Below are positions 52,736 through 64,000 of a stretch of 64,000 bases of DNA, in pieces. This stretch comes from Paramyrothecium sp. XJ0827 (Eukaryota; Ascomycota; Sordariomycetes; Hypocreales; Stachybotryaceae): assembly GCA_020881915.1 (NCBI GenBank), contig JAJFPB010000010.1:1302001-1366000 (forward strand). The letters run 5' to 3'. The translations under genes were made by a program, and so were the position numbers. The notes beneath the pieces are model-generated. The model saw only the letters and a program-made list of their open reading frames with translations. It did not search any database and was not told the DNA's origin. Numbering within the stretch: the stretch's first letter is position 1; each line of letters opens with the position of its first letter.

Positions 52736-55700
52736 ATGTCTTTTTCAAACAGCGGCGGTGGCACCCTTGCGCTGCCTTCACCAACACATGCCCACACCAT
52801 TGATGTAAGCTCTGCAGTCCGCACTTTGCGCCGCTCCATTTCGCGGTCACCATCAAGGTTTCTATCACGGACTGGTTCGAATAGCTGTGACAACACTCGG
52901 CAGCCGTCACCTCAGTCACCTTGCAGACGATTCGGTGCAACGCCTCAGCACCAGCTGTATTCACTGCCACCAGCCGTCACTCAGTCAGCGCCTCCTGCAG
53001 GCTCCTCGTCGCATGCATCGGCCCCGCATCAGGCACAGCCTTTCACACCTCTGAGGCCTAGCCTGAAGCTTTCTCTTCGTTCCGCAAAATCAGCCAAGTC
53101 AGCAACTCCATCGCGCCCATTGCGCTCACGGACATCGCCCAGAAGTCCTCTGAAGCGAGCCCTAAACAACGTGACTGACGCGGGCAACTCGCTCGTATCC
53201 TCGACGCCTCCGCCGCAACCCTTGCTTGATTCGCTCGCAGGACAGGAAAACATAAGCTCGCAGCCCACTCCCGCAGCGCACAGGAGCCTGGATAAACCCA
53301 ACCGTCACAGCGTACACCTTGATGTTTCCGGCGCATCTTCGCAATACGCCTTTTTGAGGACCGCGAATACGAGCACTCCGCACGCAGCCCCGAGTACTGG
53401 CGCCTTGAAGCGCAGCGACGCGACGATGAATCTCGATCATCCCAACCAAGGAAGCCCAATGGCTAAGAGGCGCAGCATGTACGGCGCCGCAAGCCTGCCT
53501 GGTGCTCAGGATCTGAATATTTTTGGCTCTAGTGCGACTGCATCGCAAAACTTTGATATTCACGAAGACTCATCTGCTGAGTACGAACTGTCAAGCTTCG
53601 GCGGCGCATCTCTTCGCGAGCAGCTGCCCTCTTCTCCCTCAGTATCGTCCCTCCCAAAGCGAACATCCTCACTCCGAAAATCAACTCTTCAGCAACGCTA
53701 TGGAGAGAAGACCTCCTGGGGTAGGCGCAGTGGCGAGCGCCAGCTTGCTCAGATGATGAGCGCTGACCCTCTAAGCCCTGCGCGCACCAGACCGCGCCTG
53801 TCGTCGGATCACTTTATGCCACCGCAGGTAGCCCGAGACGGGCCATTTGCTGCAAGCAGCGCTCTTCCGAACTCTACCCTTCCCACTACAACACCAAATC
53901 AATTGGATAACAAGAGCCACCAGCCTCATCCGCTCTCTAAGACACTAACCACTTCGGCATCCGGGAATAGTCTCCACGAGGAGTTGCCATCATACCTCCC
54001 TGTCAAGGTTGCTGAAAAGCCCAAGCCTCACCCCTTCTCTAAATCTCTACCTCTCAATGCTACACGACCTACTCCTCGCTCCTCATACGATCCTTCCTTC
54101 AAGGCTGTTGCTACGCCCAATCGCTCACATAAGCTATGGCTCGGGGCCTTTAACTCGACTGGTCTAATTTCCAAAGTGAACCGAAATCCAGAAGAAGAAG
54201 CCGACAAGAAGATCGCGCCCCCAGATACGCCATGCAAGAAGCATTCAAATCCCTTCGCCACCTTCCCTCCACCTGCTGGCAGCGTTTTGAAGAAGAAGGG
54301 CAACATTCGATACTCATTTGGCGGCCTGCCCTCTACTCCTTTCAAAGCAGCGGGCACGGATGCTTCTGATACTTTTGGCAACTCCAGGAAGGGGTTGGGC
54401 ATCTTCCAGCGTGGTTCTGCCTCGCGCAGTGCTCGCAGAGGAAGTGTCTTGAGCCTCGATGGCGAGGATCGCAGGTTGTTCGGGGAGATTGCGGAAGTCC
54501 CAGGGCCCTCAGACAGCGATGCCCCCCCGACTCCTACTAAGAATACCGTCACTCCTAGTGCAAGCAATCCTAGCACTCGTTCCCTGGAGAGCCCGAGCGC
54601 GAATCGAACATTTATCCCTCCCATGTCAGCCGTTCGACCTGCCATTTCGAGGGAGTCAACTTGTAAGTTGGACCCGGCAATCACCACCGGCTCAGACGAT
54701 GGAAACAGATCGCTTCTAGGCGTTTGCTCTTCTGTTGCTCTCGACCGGATACACCCTTTACCTCCTCTTCCCTCTTTTGCCCGTTCTAGACTTCATCAAA
54801 GCCTTAGCGGTATCCCAGCCCCTTCCACCCCTCTTGCTTTGAAACCCTTGAAGAATGCACTGGCTAAAGCAACTGGTAATGTAGCGAGCCCTGTCGATGG
54901 ACGGCGTACACCCCAGACCCCACATGAAGGAATCCTGCCTCTCGACACCAGTCGTTTATCCATATCACAGGGTGCCGACCACATGCCGCCACCAGTCACC
55001 CCTACCACTGGTCGGGACTTCCGATCATCGGCTAGCATATTCGTTACGCCTGTCAATGTTCGGACTAGCAATGTGGACATTGATGCCAGCCTGTATTCAA
55101 GGTTTGACAAGGTTGAGCAAGTCGGCAAGGGTGAATTCTCAATGGTGTACCGTGTCACGCAGACTGACCACCATTGCACCTTCGATATGGCGACTACAAC
55201 ACCGAGCCACAGCCCCGGGCGTAGCCCTGCAAGAGGCCAGATCTTTGCGGTGAAGAAGAGCAAGCAACCATACCATGGACCCAAGGATCGCGAAACCAAA
55301 CTCCGTGAAGTTCGGATCTTGCAGGCGTTGTCGCACGCCGAGCACGTCGTTCGCTATATCGATGACTGGGAACACAACTTCCACCTCTACATCCAGACCG
55401 AGTTCTGCGAGGAAGGAACGCTTGACAAGTTCCTATCAAACGTTGGTCGTGGCGGACGACTGGACGACTTCCGCATTTTCAAGATCCTTCAGGATCTTTG
55501 CTTGGTACGTCATCCTCCAAACCTATTCTGGCTCTTCTAACTAACTATTTCAAGGGGTTGAAAGAAATCCATGACGCTGGGTTCATGCACCTTGACATGA
55601 AGCCTGCTAATATTCTGATTACTTTTGAGGGTGCTATTAAAATTGGCGACTTTGGCTTGGCACAGCCTTGCTCATCGGCTCAAGGTGTTGACGTTGAGGG

Positions 55701-56256
55701 AGATCGCGAATACATGGCCCCAGAAATGCTGAAGGGCAAGGTCGGCCAGCCTGCAGACGTGTTTTCCCTGGGCCTAATGACGCTCGAGGCTGCTGCTAAC
55801 GTTGTACTCCCTGACAACGGGCCTACCTGGATTGCATTGAGGTCGGGCGACCTGTCAGAGGTTCCAAGCCTCACATGGAACCCATCAAGTGACGTCGAGC
55901 GAGATGTAATTGGCAACCCAACCGAGACTTCGCACAGCTATGAATTCCAGAGCGGCCACAGCCGGGAGGCAGGAGGCTTATTCGGCTCACTGAAGCGATC
56001 AGAGCTGCCCCAACCCCCGGAATTCATGACGAATGCTCTGAACCCCAGCTCTTTGGATTCTATTGTCCGGTGGATGACTGCTCAGGAACCCGCTGACCGG
56101 CCGTTGATTGAGCAAGTCCTTGACCTCGAAGGGCTGCGCTGGGTGTCCGAACGCCGTAACGCCCCTGCGACAGTGTACGAGGGGAACTGGGGACCCGCAG
56201 AGCTCTTCCCCGTCTCGATCGCGATCGACAGCGATACGGAGATGACAGATGTTTGA
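52736..56256 (+). CDS. wee1: WEE1-type mitosis-inhibitor protein kinase
   Basis: Exons 52736-55504 and 55555-56256 (intron 55505-55554) encode 1156 residues. The first ~790 residues are a Ser/Pro/Thr-rich, disordered regulatory region with many SP/TP sites. The kinase domain starts FDKVEQVGKGEFSMVYRV near 791 and contains FAVKKSKQPYHGPKDRE, EFCEEGTLDKFL, the WEE1-type catalytic loop HLDMKPAN near 935-942, DFGLA, and GDREYMAPEML. The sequence around RETKLREV and HLDMKPAN identifies Wee1/Swe1 rather than a generic Ser/Thr kinase. WEE1 phosphorylates the inhibitory tyrosine of Cdk1 in the nucleus. The short intron falls just before the catalytic loop. The C-tail is acidic (DSDTEMTDV). Confidence 0.96.
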
Positions 56257-57598
56257 GGAGACAGGAATGCACCGAACAACAAGACGGTGTTTGTACAGGA
56301 GATTTAAGCGCGCAAACTGGATACTATCAACTGGTACTGCTTTGTGAAAGTTGGGAAGCATCGGCTCTCGTGCTGGAATAGGTACGAGTGGATATTTGAG
56401 GGCCAAAGTCTTGGGATGGCGGATCATATTGAATCTGCTGGCCCCTGCCAGGATCTTCCCATGATGATACGATACGACGGTTTGCTACGACATGCGGATG
56501 GTATTAGCAAGGTGGCTGTTTTTTGTTTTGTCTCTGGCGTTTCGTTCTGAAAAGAAGAAGCTATTACGATTTGGAGGGTGAGAAGTGGTCTGAAGTTTCA
56601 GGTTTTGGAAGCATCATTATACCCCAAGGATCGGCCAGTGTTGTCGCTTGTGGAGCGACATTTTATCTGAGCATCGACTCGGATAAAACTCATAATTGGC
56701 ACATCAACCGTCTCGACGCGCGCAAATTGAGCCGTGCGTTAACACACAACGTTTCAAAGGAGAGCAAGAGGAAGGAGGAGACGAAGAGGAAGAAGAACGG
56801 AGGAAGAATTCACGCAAAAAGATGCGTCGAGAGACCAGCTAGAATGGAGATTCGAAGCACGGATAGACAGGGGCACATGGACTCAGCGGCAACTCGAGTT
56901 CGACTTTTCCTACGAGGATCGACTGACTGCCTCAGTGCCGACATGTAAAGATAGCCACATCAAGGATGGAATTAGAAGGAGCAGAAGGACCGGATGGCGG
57001 AGGGCCTGACCAGATCTCATCGATAGGGACGTCACGAATCAGGATGGCGTCGTGAAATGGGGAGCTGGGACGCTTCTCTGTCAGCCATGATTTTCTCACG
57101 ACTAAATGGGTATGAACATGTTATGACAATAGAAGATATCCGCTGCAGAAATACGAAAGCGTAATTACCTTGAATTCTCTCCTCTGACTCTGGGTGACTT
57201 GGGAATATGAAAAGTGAATGGAAAGGATGGCTTGTGATTGCATATCAGCGCGGAGTAAATCGCCCGCCAACTCGTGGAGCGGGGTTTTCACTCTCAGGCC
57301 GCCCCCAGAGATATGAGGCAGTACCTTATTGGTAGGCAAGGTAATAAATAAATACATCATGCTGTAGGGAGCTTGCGACGATTCAAGACACAAACAGATC
57401 ATTGCACGAGCTGTCAAGTTGTCCATCTGTCTTCGAACGGAAATTGTGAAGTTATACCCGGTTTGAAGTCGAATTCGACCAAGAAGGTGGACATTGAAAG
57501 TACATCAACCAGCCAGCTCCTGTCATAGCCTCTTGCATAACGCTTCACCGCACCGTTAGCGAACCTCTTACCAACAACGGAAGCCACTCGTTACCATC
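56257..57598. other. Intergenic region between WEE1 and the FAD oxidoreductase
   Basis: The WEE1 3' flank and the promoter of the next gene. A 141-codon plus-strand frame (56523-56948) is basic and low-complexity without motifs. No gene is supported. Confidence 0.5.
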
Positions 57599-59161
57599 AT
57601 GGCGGTCGCTTCATTGGAAGGCGGCCAAGCTGGCCTGCCATCTGCAAAGAGCACGTCGTCATATTGGCACAGTCAGCCGTCCAAGAAGCTGCTAGGCCAC
57701 CGGACGACAGCCGACCTGCCCACCGAGGCCGACGTTGTCGTCGTCGGCAGCGGCATCACGGGTGCTTTTGCGGCGCGGGAGCTCGTCAAGGGCGGGGGAA
57801 GCGTCCTCATGCTGGAGGCGAGGGAGGCATGCTGGGGGGCCACGGGAAGGGTGAGTTTCGGCCGCGGCTCACCGTTTTGGTAAACTGCCGCCATCCCCTC
57901 TGACACGAGGGGAGTTTTGTTCGAGGCTTCCACTGAGGCTAATCTCGGGACTCCGCAGAACGGCGGCCACTGCCAGCCTGTCGTATACGCATCACGGCCG
58001 CATCTCGCGCGCTTCGAGCTCGCCACCTTTGAGTTCCTCCAGGCCCTGGTCGCGGAGAACGGTGTCCCGTGCGACTGGCGCACCGTGGGCGGCGTGCACC
58101 GCCTCGAGACGCAGGAGCTCGCGGACCTGGTGGCGAAGCACCTCGACGATCTTCGGCGGCGGGACCCGGAGCTCGCGGGGAGGGCGCGGTTCGTCGCTGA
58201 CGAGGCGGAACTCAAGGCGCTGCGCGTGACGGGTGCGGTTGCAGCGGTGGTGCAGTCGTGCGCGGCGAGGCTGTGGCCGTATAAGCTCGTGGCTTGGGTA
58301 CTGGAGCGGCTGCTGGAGGAGCCGGAGCAGGTGTTCAATCTGCAGACTGGAACTCCGGTGACCCATCTTCAGCGTGTCCCTAAATCAGGAGCTCGCCCCG
58401 ACGATGAAGCTTCTTGGATTGTCCATACACCTCGCGGCCAGATTGCCGCTCGCTATGTTCTCCTTGCCACAAACGGCTACACGTCGCATCTTCTACCGGC
58501 GATGGCGCCTCTCCTCGTTCCCGTAAGGGGCCAGGTCTGCGCCCTGCGTCCGCCGCCGGGGTCGAAGGCTCTAGATCACACGCATGTGTGGGTGGCAAAC
58601 CTGAGCGACGACTACCTGATCCAGGCCGCAGATGACAGTGACGGACAGGTGCTGATATTGGGAGGAGAGCGGATGGCGGCACCAGGAGGAGATGTTGGCG
58701 TATCCCACGACGACATCGTTGTCCCTGAGGTCGGAAGCCGCCTGCGCCACGCGTTGCACGACTCGGTCAAGCTGACGCCGTCGGAGAGACGCGAGACGGA
58801 ATGGGGAGAGGAGCCGGATACGATACAAGCCTCGCACGAGTGGACCGGCATTATGGGCTACACGTACGACCAGCACCCCTGGGTCGGACCGGTGGCGTCG
58901 AGGCTGCTGAGCGAGTCCCATGGCGACCAAGACGCCGACGGCTTGTGGATCTGTGGCGGGTATACCGGCCACGGGATGCCGGTGGCGGCACGCTGCGCGG
59001 TGGCCGTGGCGGAGATGATACTCGGCAAGGAGGCGACGGTCGACTTGCCAGAGGAGTATCGTGTGAGCGATGGTAGGATTGAGGATGGGTTACGGGCTGA
59101 AGGGGTGGGATCGAGCTGCATTCAACGGACCATGTTGGAGGAGAATGTCTGGGAACAATGA
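57599..59161 (+). CDS. FAD-dependent oxidoreductase (DAO family)
   Basis: Exons 57599-57850 and 57959-59161 (intron 57851-57958) give 484 residues. The FAD-binding Rossmann motif VVVVGSGITGAFAARE is at residues 45-60. The splice joins EACWGATGR to NGGHCQP, the conserved ARxGxTGRNGGH-type block of DAO-family oxidases related to gamma-glutamylputrescine oxidase. The C-terminal FAD block (GLWICGGYTGHGMPVAARCA) is intact. It probably oxidises an amine or amino-acid derivative, releasing hydrogen peroxide; the substrate is unknown. It has no peroxisomal -SKL end (it ends VWEQ) and no signal peptide. Confidence 0.9.
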
Positions 59162-59601
59162 GGTGATGGATTTTCGACTGGCTAAGACTACACACTCTAA
59201 AGTGGTTGATTAAGAGGTCGTATTTATACCCTCGGCGCTACAAAAAGTGTCTGTCGCGAACGAATACGCTGTAGAAGAATGCCTCGCAAACCGTGAATAC
59301 CGGGCATCTAACCACTTGTTAGTTAAGACCAATAGCTTACCTTTACAGGTATGTCTCACCTGATACAAAGGGGTGTATACGATAGACTCGTTCAAAATCA
59401 TGCACAACGCAAAAAGAAATACCCAAGGAAAGGTACTTTTCAGAGTGTTTCATCGGCTAATTGTGAAGGACTGATAGCCATACGACAGAAGCTGGATGTT
59501 GGCCCCGCGAGAGCATGCGAGGCTCATGTCCACTTTGAAGAGCCGTGCCGGCCAATATAAGTAGGACCTCCGGATGCGAAGGGAGTAAGGGAATATACGG
59601 T
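59162..59601. other. Convergent intergenic region
   Basis: The two 3' flanks only. Nothing else visible. Confidence 0.5.
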
Positions 59602-60099
59602 TTATTTAGAAGTTGCAAGCTGAAACTCGAGATCTTTGATCACAGTCTGGAGAATTTGCACACATGTATCTGAATTCTCGATGGCGGTTTGCAAATGCTC
59701 ATATTGACTTTTGATAATGTTGCATTGGTTGATGATCTCCAGAACTCTTGTGTCGACTGAGCTTATTTGCGTGTCAGCGGGAGCCTCTTGACACGGCTCG
59801 TGATATTCCGTCGCGACCTGCTTGCATGCCTCCCGGAGATGTTCAATGGCCAGCTGCATTTCTGCAAGCTGTGATGCTCGTAGCGACATCCCGAAGGAGA
59901 GTAAGTTCTAAATACCCTGCAAGGCGTCGATAGATCCCTTCCTCGGCAGGATGACAGGGTGATCACTGGCAAAGCGGATGGGATCCTTCCCGAACCATTT
60001 GTTCATATATCGGCCGGCGGCGGATGGACCGAAATCGACATAAACAAAATCCAATCCGCCCACTTGGTCTAGTTTGATGCTGGGAGCAGGGAATACCAT
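59602..60099 (-). CDS. Small coiled-coil protein of unknown function, 147 aa
   Basis: Exons 60099-59916 and 59861-59602 (intron 59862-59915) give 147 residues when joined in phase. Exon 1 begins MVFPAPSIKLDQVGGLDFVY and has DFGPSAAGRYMNKWFGKDP. Exon 2 is heptad-like (MQLAIEHLREACKQVATEY, VLEIINQCNIIKSQYEHLQT, ILQTVIKDLEFQLATSK), a predicted parallel coiled coil. The ATG at 60099 is preferred over the longer upstream frame, which is low-complexity. No family is recognised. The second exon alone also reads as an ATG-started frame from 59889, so exon structure needs transcript support. No signal peptide or membrane segment is seen. Confidence 0.5.
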
Positions 60100-61285
60100 T
60101 ATCGATATGTTGACCTGCTGTTGGATAATGGCTTTGTGCGATGAAAATTGATCTCGACTGGGCAGTTGGCTGTACAAGGCCGTCAGAAAACAACAACAGA
60201 ATGGGCTTGTTGAAGGACAGGAATGAAAAGGAAGAGACTCTGTTTTAGTTCCAGGTTGAGGAAGGCATATAGGCATATAGACTGGTTGTGTGAGGCAGGT
60301 GCACTGGATTCTGGTGGAGGTCCATAATGAAAGCGAGCGTAAGTGGGAAAGCAAGAATGAGACGCAGTGCTATTGATTCCCGAAGTGGACATATCTAAGG
60401 TAAGGTAGGTAGCGAACTGGTAAGATATGAAGAAGTGACCAAACGGAAATGTTCGAGCCATTATGAGACGCTATTTCGACAAACCAGGGAAGATGGTCGG
60501 AGACATGGCCACTTCCGCAGAGGAGATGGCAGATTTGATGGGCATGTTCAGGTTGCAAGAAGTGTGGAAGTTGGGACTCAGTGCTACATCGACTTGAGGG
60601 ACTTGGGACCCATGTCTCCGAGACCCTTCGTTAGAATATGAGCGCAAAAATAATTATATTGTTCACCATTTCAACGCCTTTCCCTAAGCTATAATACACT
60701 CTGCAAGATTAGCAACAGAGAACTAGTTTTGTCCTGTTATACTGCCCTCATCCGACGCAGCACGTGGTAGGAGCCGGTCGGTGAAAGGACAGAAACAGGC
60801 TCATTTACAGATTGAGCACTGGGGGATGCCAGTTGCTGGGTGCTCATATCCACGACCTGGGCTTCTGATGGGTGAATGGAAGGGTACATCAGAGCGATTA
60901 AGGGATCGGTGAGCATGAAACGGTTGCAGGCCACATCTTATTGAACGATTACTGGAAAATGCTCAATATGTGGAGACCCTTAGATGAACTTGAGGGTATC
61001 ACGGGAGTGTGGTAGCAGTAGCAGCAGCGGCGGCGGTGGTGGCGTTGCGGCGGTGGTGCAGCTGCGGTTGCAACTCGGCTTTTGTCCGGACATCAGCCGA
61101 GCCGACCAATCACAGCTCACCACTTTGCAAGCAATTCCCCAATGGCAAATGTCATTCTCTCGACGACGTCCAATATTCGAGAGCTCCTCCATCAATCTCG
61201 CCTCCATCCGCTCCCGCCTCCCCCCCCCCCACAGCGACCACGAACCCTCCGCCCACGAGACCGATCCGCCATTGACCCTCACACA
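60100..61285. other. Divergent intergenic region before NUO-24
   Basis: The shared upstream region of the small coiled-coil gene and the complex I gene. A GCAGCAGCGGCGGCGG-type trinucleotide run lies near 61020-61050. I see no gene. Confidence 0.5.
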
Positions 61286-62354
61286 ATGGCGAGCAGAATC
61301 ACCCCCTTCCTCCTCCGGTCCGCCGTCCGGTCCGCCGCTCCGCGCGTCGCCCGCCCCCGGTTCCAGACCCGCGCCTTCTCCCTCACACCATGCCGCTCGA
61401 GCGACACTCTCGCCGTGGTGCGTCCAGTCCTCTTCCGCCCTCCCCCTTCGCGCCGCCTGGTCCGTAGCTGCTGCCGAAAGGCACGCGGCGAGCCATTGGC
61501 CTGCGGCGCGCGCATCCAGAGCCTCTGGGAGCTCCTTGAGCAGGCTCGAGCTAACGAATCCCTCGTCCTTTTTTAGCACCGCAACTCGCCCGAGAACAAC
61601 CCCGACATCCCCTTCAAGTTCAACGAGCAGAATGAGAAGCTCATCGCCGAGATCCTCAAGCGATACCCCCCTCAGTACAAGAAGGCCGCCGTCATGCCCC
61701 TGCTCGACCTCGGCCAGCGCCAGTTCGGCTTCTGCAGCATCAGCGTCATGAACGAGGTCGCCCGCCGTCTCGAGATGCCCCCGATGCGCGTCTACGAGGT
61801 CGCCTCCTTCTACACCATGTACAACCGCAACCCCGTTGGCAAGTTCCACGTCCAGGCCTGCACTACGGTACGTCGATGGAGCAAGTTCCGCCGAGGATGC
61901 CGCAATCCGAAACCCAAGCTAGGGATGAGTGCTGCATCGCTCGGCCGGGACGCCCGAATCTCAGGAACGAGCTAATTATCTACAGACGCCTTGCCAGCTC
62001 GGCGGCTGCGGCTCCGACGTCATCGTCAAGGCCATCAAGGATACCCTCGGCATCAAGCAGGGCGAGACCACCCCCGACGGCCTCTTCACCTTCATCGAGG
62101 TCGAGTGCCTCGGCGCCTGCGTCAACGCCCCCATGGTCCAGATCAACGACGACTTCTACGAGGACCTCACCCCCGAAACCACCGTCCAGCTCCTCAAGGC
62201 CCTCAAGGCGAGCGCCACCGCCACGGGCGTCGACGCCTCCAAGCTGCCCAAGGCCGGCCCCCTGAGCGGGCGCGACACGTGCGAGAACAGCGCCGGCCAG
62301 ACGAATCTGGTCGACGAGCCCTGGGGCGTGGAGAAGACGAGGGCGGATCTGTAG
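61286..62354 (+). CDS. nuo-24: Complex I 24-kDa subunit (NDUFV2/NuoE)
   Basis: Three exons (61286-61417, 61577-61867, 61986-62354; introns 61418-61576 and 61868-61985) encode 263 residues. The N-terminus ([20 protein letters not shown]) is a mitochondrial presequence. The thioredoxin-like core contains [14 protein letters not shown] and [16 protein letters not shown]. The N1a [2Fe-2S] ligands are Cys139 and Cys144, brought together by the second splice (ACTTTPC), and Cys182 and Cys186 (ECLGAC). It sits in the NADH-oxidising tip of the complex I matrix arm beside NDUFV1. The length matches my recollection of the Neurospora protein. Confidence 0.96.
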
Positions 62355-62595
62355 ACTATGTTTTATACTAACTAACTAACAAGGGGTGTACGTGGGATTT
62401 CTGGACGCCGATGAACGGGATTGTACATACTATGAAGCTTGCGTTTCGAAAAATGCCACACGGTTTAGACAGCTTTTTTAAAACGACTTTGGGCGTGAAC
62501 TCATGTTTCCAAATTTCCACTAAGGCTATACATGACGGGACTTTCCAATACATATTTTTTGTTGCGTAGATGACGTCGAACATAAGAGCCAAATC
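62355..62595. other. Short convergent intergenic region
   Basis: About 240 bp between two 3' ends with CTAACTAACTAACAAGG just after the NUO-24 stop. No gene. Confidence 0.5.
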
Positions 62596-64000
62596 TCACT
62601 CAAGCCTCAGGATCCAGCCGTCAGCGAGTCGTTTACCACCGCTACCTTCGCCACCCAGGATGACAATGCCATTCTCGTCCAAATCGCCCATGGGAGCGCT
62701 CGCAAGCCAGCCTCTCGGCGCAGGCGCACCCTCGTCGTTCTCATCATCGTAAGGGCCCATCTCCAGCTTGGACCACTTGCCCTCGCCGGTCTTGCGACCA
62801 ACGGCCTGCAGCATGGCGGCCGTGAAGCTTGCGGGCGTCATGCCCAGCGGTGGGACCTGGAAGGCCCAGACGTCGTTGCTGAAGCTGCCACCGCTAGGGT
62901 CAGATGTGGGTGTGGTCTCGCCCAGGGCCAAGACCAGGAACTCCTTGCCGCCGCCGGTGCTCACGGCTTCGAGGGATGCACCGCTGCGGGGCTCAGGCCA
63001 GGCCTGAACGGGCTCAACGGGGATTTCGGTGGATGAAGCGTCGATGTTGTCTTCCAAGATGCTCTGCCAGCCGCCGCGGGCGTGGATGGAAATCTCACCA
63101 CGAGTGACACGGTCGTCGAACATCTCCACCTCAAGGTGTAAGAAGTCGAGGCGTCCTCCAATCTCCTGCTCCCCGTCGAAGCCGCCGAACCTGAAGAGGC
63201 GGCTCTTACTAATGCAGATGGCGGCACCTGATCTGGCTGGTTCCGGCGCTGAGGGTAGCTCGGTCCATGTCCTCGACCGAACGTCGAAGGCCCAGAGATC
63301 GTTCGTGCGGTCACCGGTGGCTAACACACCGCCGTGGACGAAGACGGTGCCGTAACCCTCCGCTTCCTGGTCAACAGCATCCTCGGCCACGTTGCCCACA
63401 ATGGGGTCCTGGGGAATGCCGGTCTTGGATATGTCGCCGACGGCCCACTCCTGCCACGTCCTCGCGGACTGCTTTCGAGGAGGTGGTGCGAAGTCGCGAG
63501 GTCGGTTAGTAGCAGTAGCGCAGTGGTGAGTGCGAGGGGGCGGGAAGCGGACGATGCTGCCTCCGGGAATGGCGGGAGCCGGGTCGAGGTAAGTCCAGGT
63601 TCGTGCGCGAGTGTCAAAGATCCAGACACGCCCGGCTTCCTCGAGCGGCTTGGCGTCGTGGGCGGCACGACCGCCAAATACAAAGATTCGGGTGCCAATG
63701 ACGGCGGCGGCATGGCCGACGCGTGATTGGGGCACGTTGCCGAGCTCCGGGTGGGTAGCTGTTGCTCGCTCCTTGCCCTTGGCCTCGGTGGGAGACCGCG
63801 AGGGTGATTCTGATTCCAACGGGACCTCGTCCAGGTCTTTCGGAGACGTCTCTGGAGCCACATCGTCTGCGGGCGGGGGCACGTCGTCCGGAACGGCGGC
63901 GACGGCCTTGATCTTGTAGTAATCGGCGGAGGCGGCGCTGAAGGGCAGGGTGACGACATGCATGTCGTTGTCTGTAGGTTCGCGGCCGTTTGTCTCGCCG
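62596..64000 (-). CDS. Kelch-repeat protein, 5' end outside window
   Basis: The minus-strand frame is open to the window edge. The in-frame ATG at 63963 is probably internal, because the residues before it (GETNGREPTDND) read as part of a kelch blade. About 468 residues are visible. Kelch blades include GHAAAVIGTRIFVFGGRA, VWIFDTRARTWTYLD, GTVFVHGGVLATGD with LWAFDVRSRTWTELP, AAICISKSRLFRFGGFDG, and NGIVILGGEGSGG. An acidic, Pro-rich insert (DDVPPPADDVAPETSP) separates two blades. It forms a beta-propeller, probably a protein-interaction scaffold. The partner or catalytic role is not evident. Confidence 0.8.
   Translation of the reverse strand, partial: GETNGREPTDNDMHVVTLPFSAASADYYKIKAVAAVPDDVPPPADDVAPETSPKDLDEVPLESESPSRSPTEAKGKERATATHPELGNVPQSRVGHAAAVIGTRIFVFGGRAAHDAKPLEEAGRVWIFDTRARTWTYLDPAPAIPGGSIVRFPPPRTHHCATATNRPRDFAPPPRKQSARTWQEWAVGDISKTGIPQDPIVGNVAEDAVDQEAEGYGTVFVHGGVLATGDRTNDLWAFDVRSRTWTELPSAPEPARSGAAICISKSRLFRFGGFDGEQEIGGRLDFLHLEVEMFDDRVTRGEISIHARGGWQSILEDNIDASSTEIPVEPVQAWPEPRSGASLEAVSTGGGKEFLVLALGETTPTSDPSGGSFSNDVWAFQVPPLGMTPASFTAAMLQAVGRKTGEGKWSKLEMGPYDDENDEGAPAPRGWLASAPMGDLDENGIVILGGEGSGGKRLADGWILRLE

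Overview
This window is nuclear DNA from a filamentous ascomycete, most likely a sordariomycete and possibly Hypocreales. Genes carry short GT-AG introns (about 47-170 nt) with fungal branch sites (CTAAC or CTGAC types). The family set includes a HET-domain protein, a cerato-platanin, CIA84, DUF3433 and a Gpi11-type protein. Coding exons are GC-rich, while several intergenic stretches are AT-rich. Both ends cut a gene: a HET protein on the left and a kelch protein on the right.

Layout. 0-2 kb: HET-domain gene (minus). 2.7-4 kb: homoserine kinase THR1 (minus). 5.5 kb: cerato-platanin (plus). 6.3-7.3 kb: unknown protein (minus). 7.9-14.4 kb: three tandem F-box paralogues (plus), the first truncated. 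14.9-18.6 kb: a DMT-family transporter and an aldo/keto reductase (both minus). 19.9-24.5 kb: an organelle and ribosome block with CIA84 (plus), mitochondrial S18 (minus) and IMP3 (plus). 25.4-29.6 kb: a METTL7-like methyltransferase (plus) and an ERCC6L2-like SNF2 ATPase (minus). 29.6-36.9 kb: an AT-rich island with a cytochrome P450 relic and a large DUF3433 membrane protein. 37-42.7 kb: an unknown single-pass secretory-pathway protein, GPI11 and PMP3 (all plus). 44-48.8 kb: ATG7 (minus), tRNA-Glu(CTC) and dCMP deaminase (plus). 52.7-56.3 kb: WEE1 kinase (plus), preceded by 3.9 kb without a recognised gene. 57.6-64 kb: an FAD oxidoreductase (plus), a small coiled-coil protein (minus), the complex I 24-kDa subunit (plus) and a kelch protein (minus).

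Most loci are single-copy housekeeping genes: threonine synthesis, complex I and its assembly, mitochondrial and nucleolar small-subunit biogenesis, GPI anchoring, autophagy, dTMP supply and mitotic control. They are interspersed with fast-evolving accessory genes (HET, F-box trio, P450 relic, DUF3433). I see no operon, CRISPR array, intact transposon or complete secondary-metabolite cluster. The strongest non-textbook signals are the ATG-depleted leader with four tiny uORFs before wee1, the F-box trio with an interrupted F-box, and several spliced genes of unknown function.
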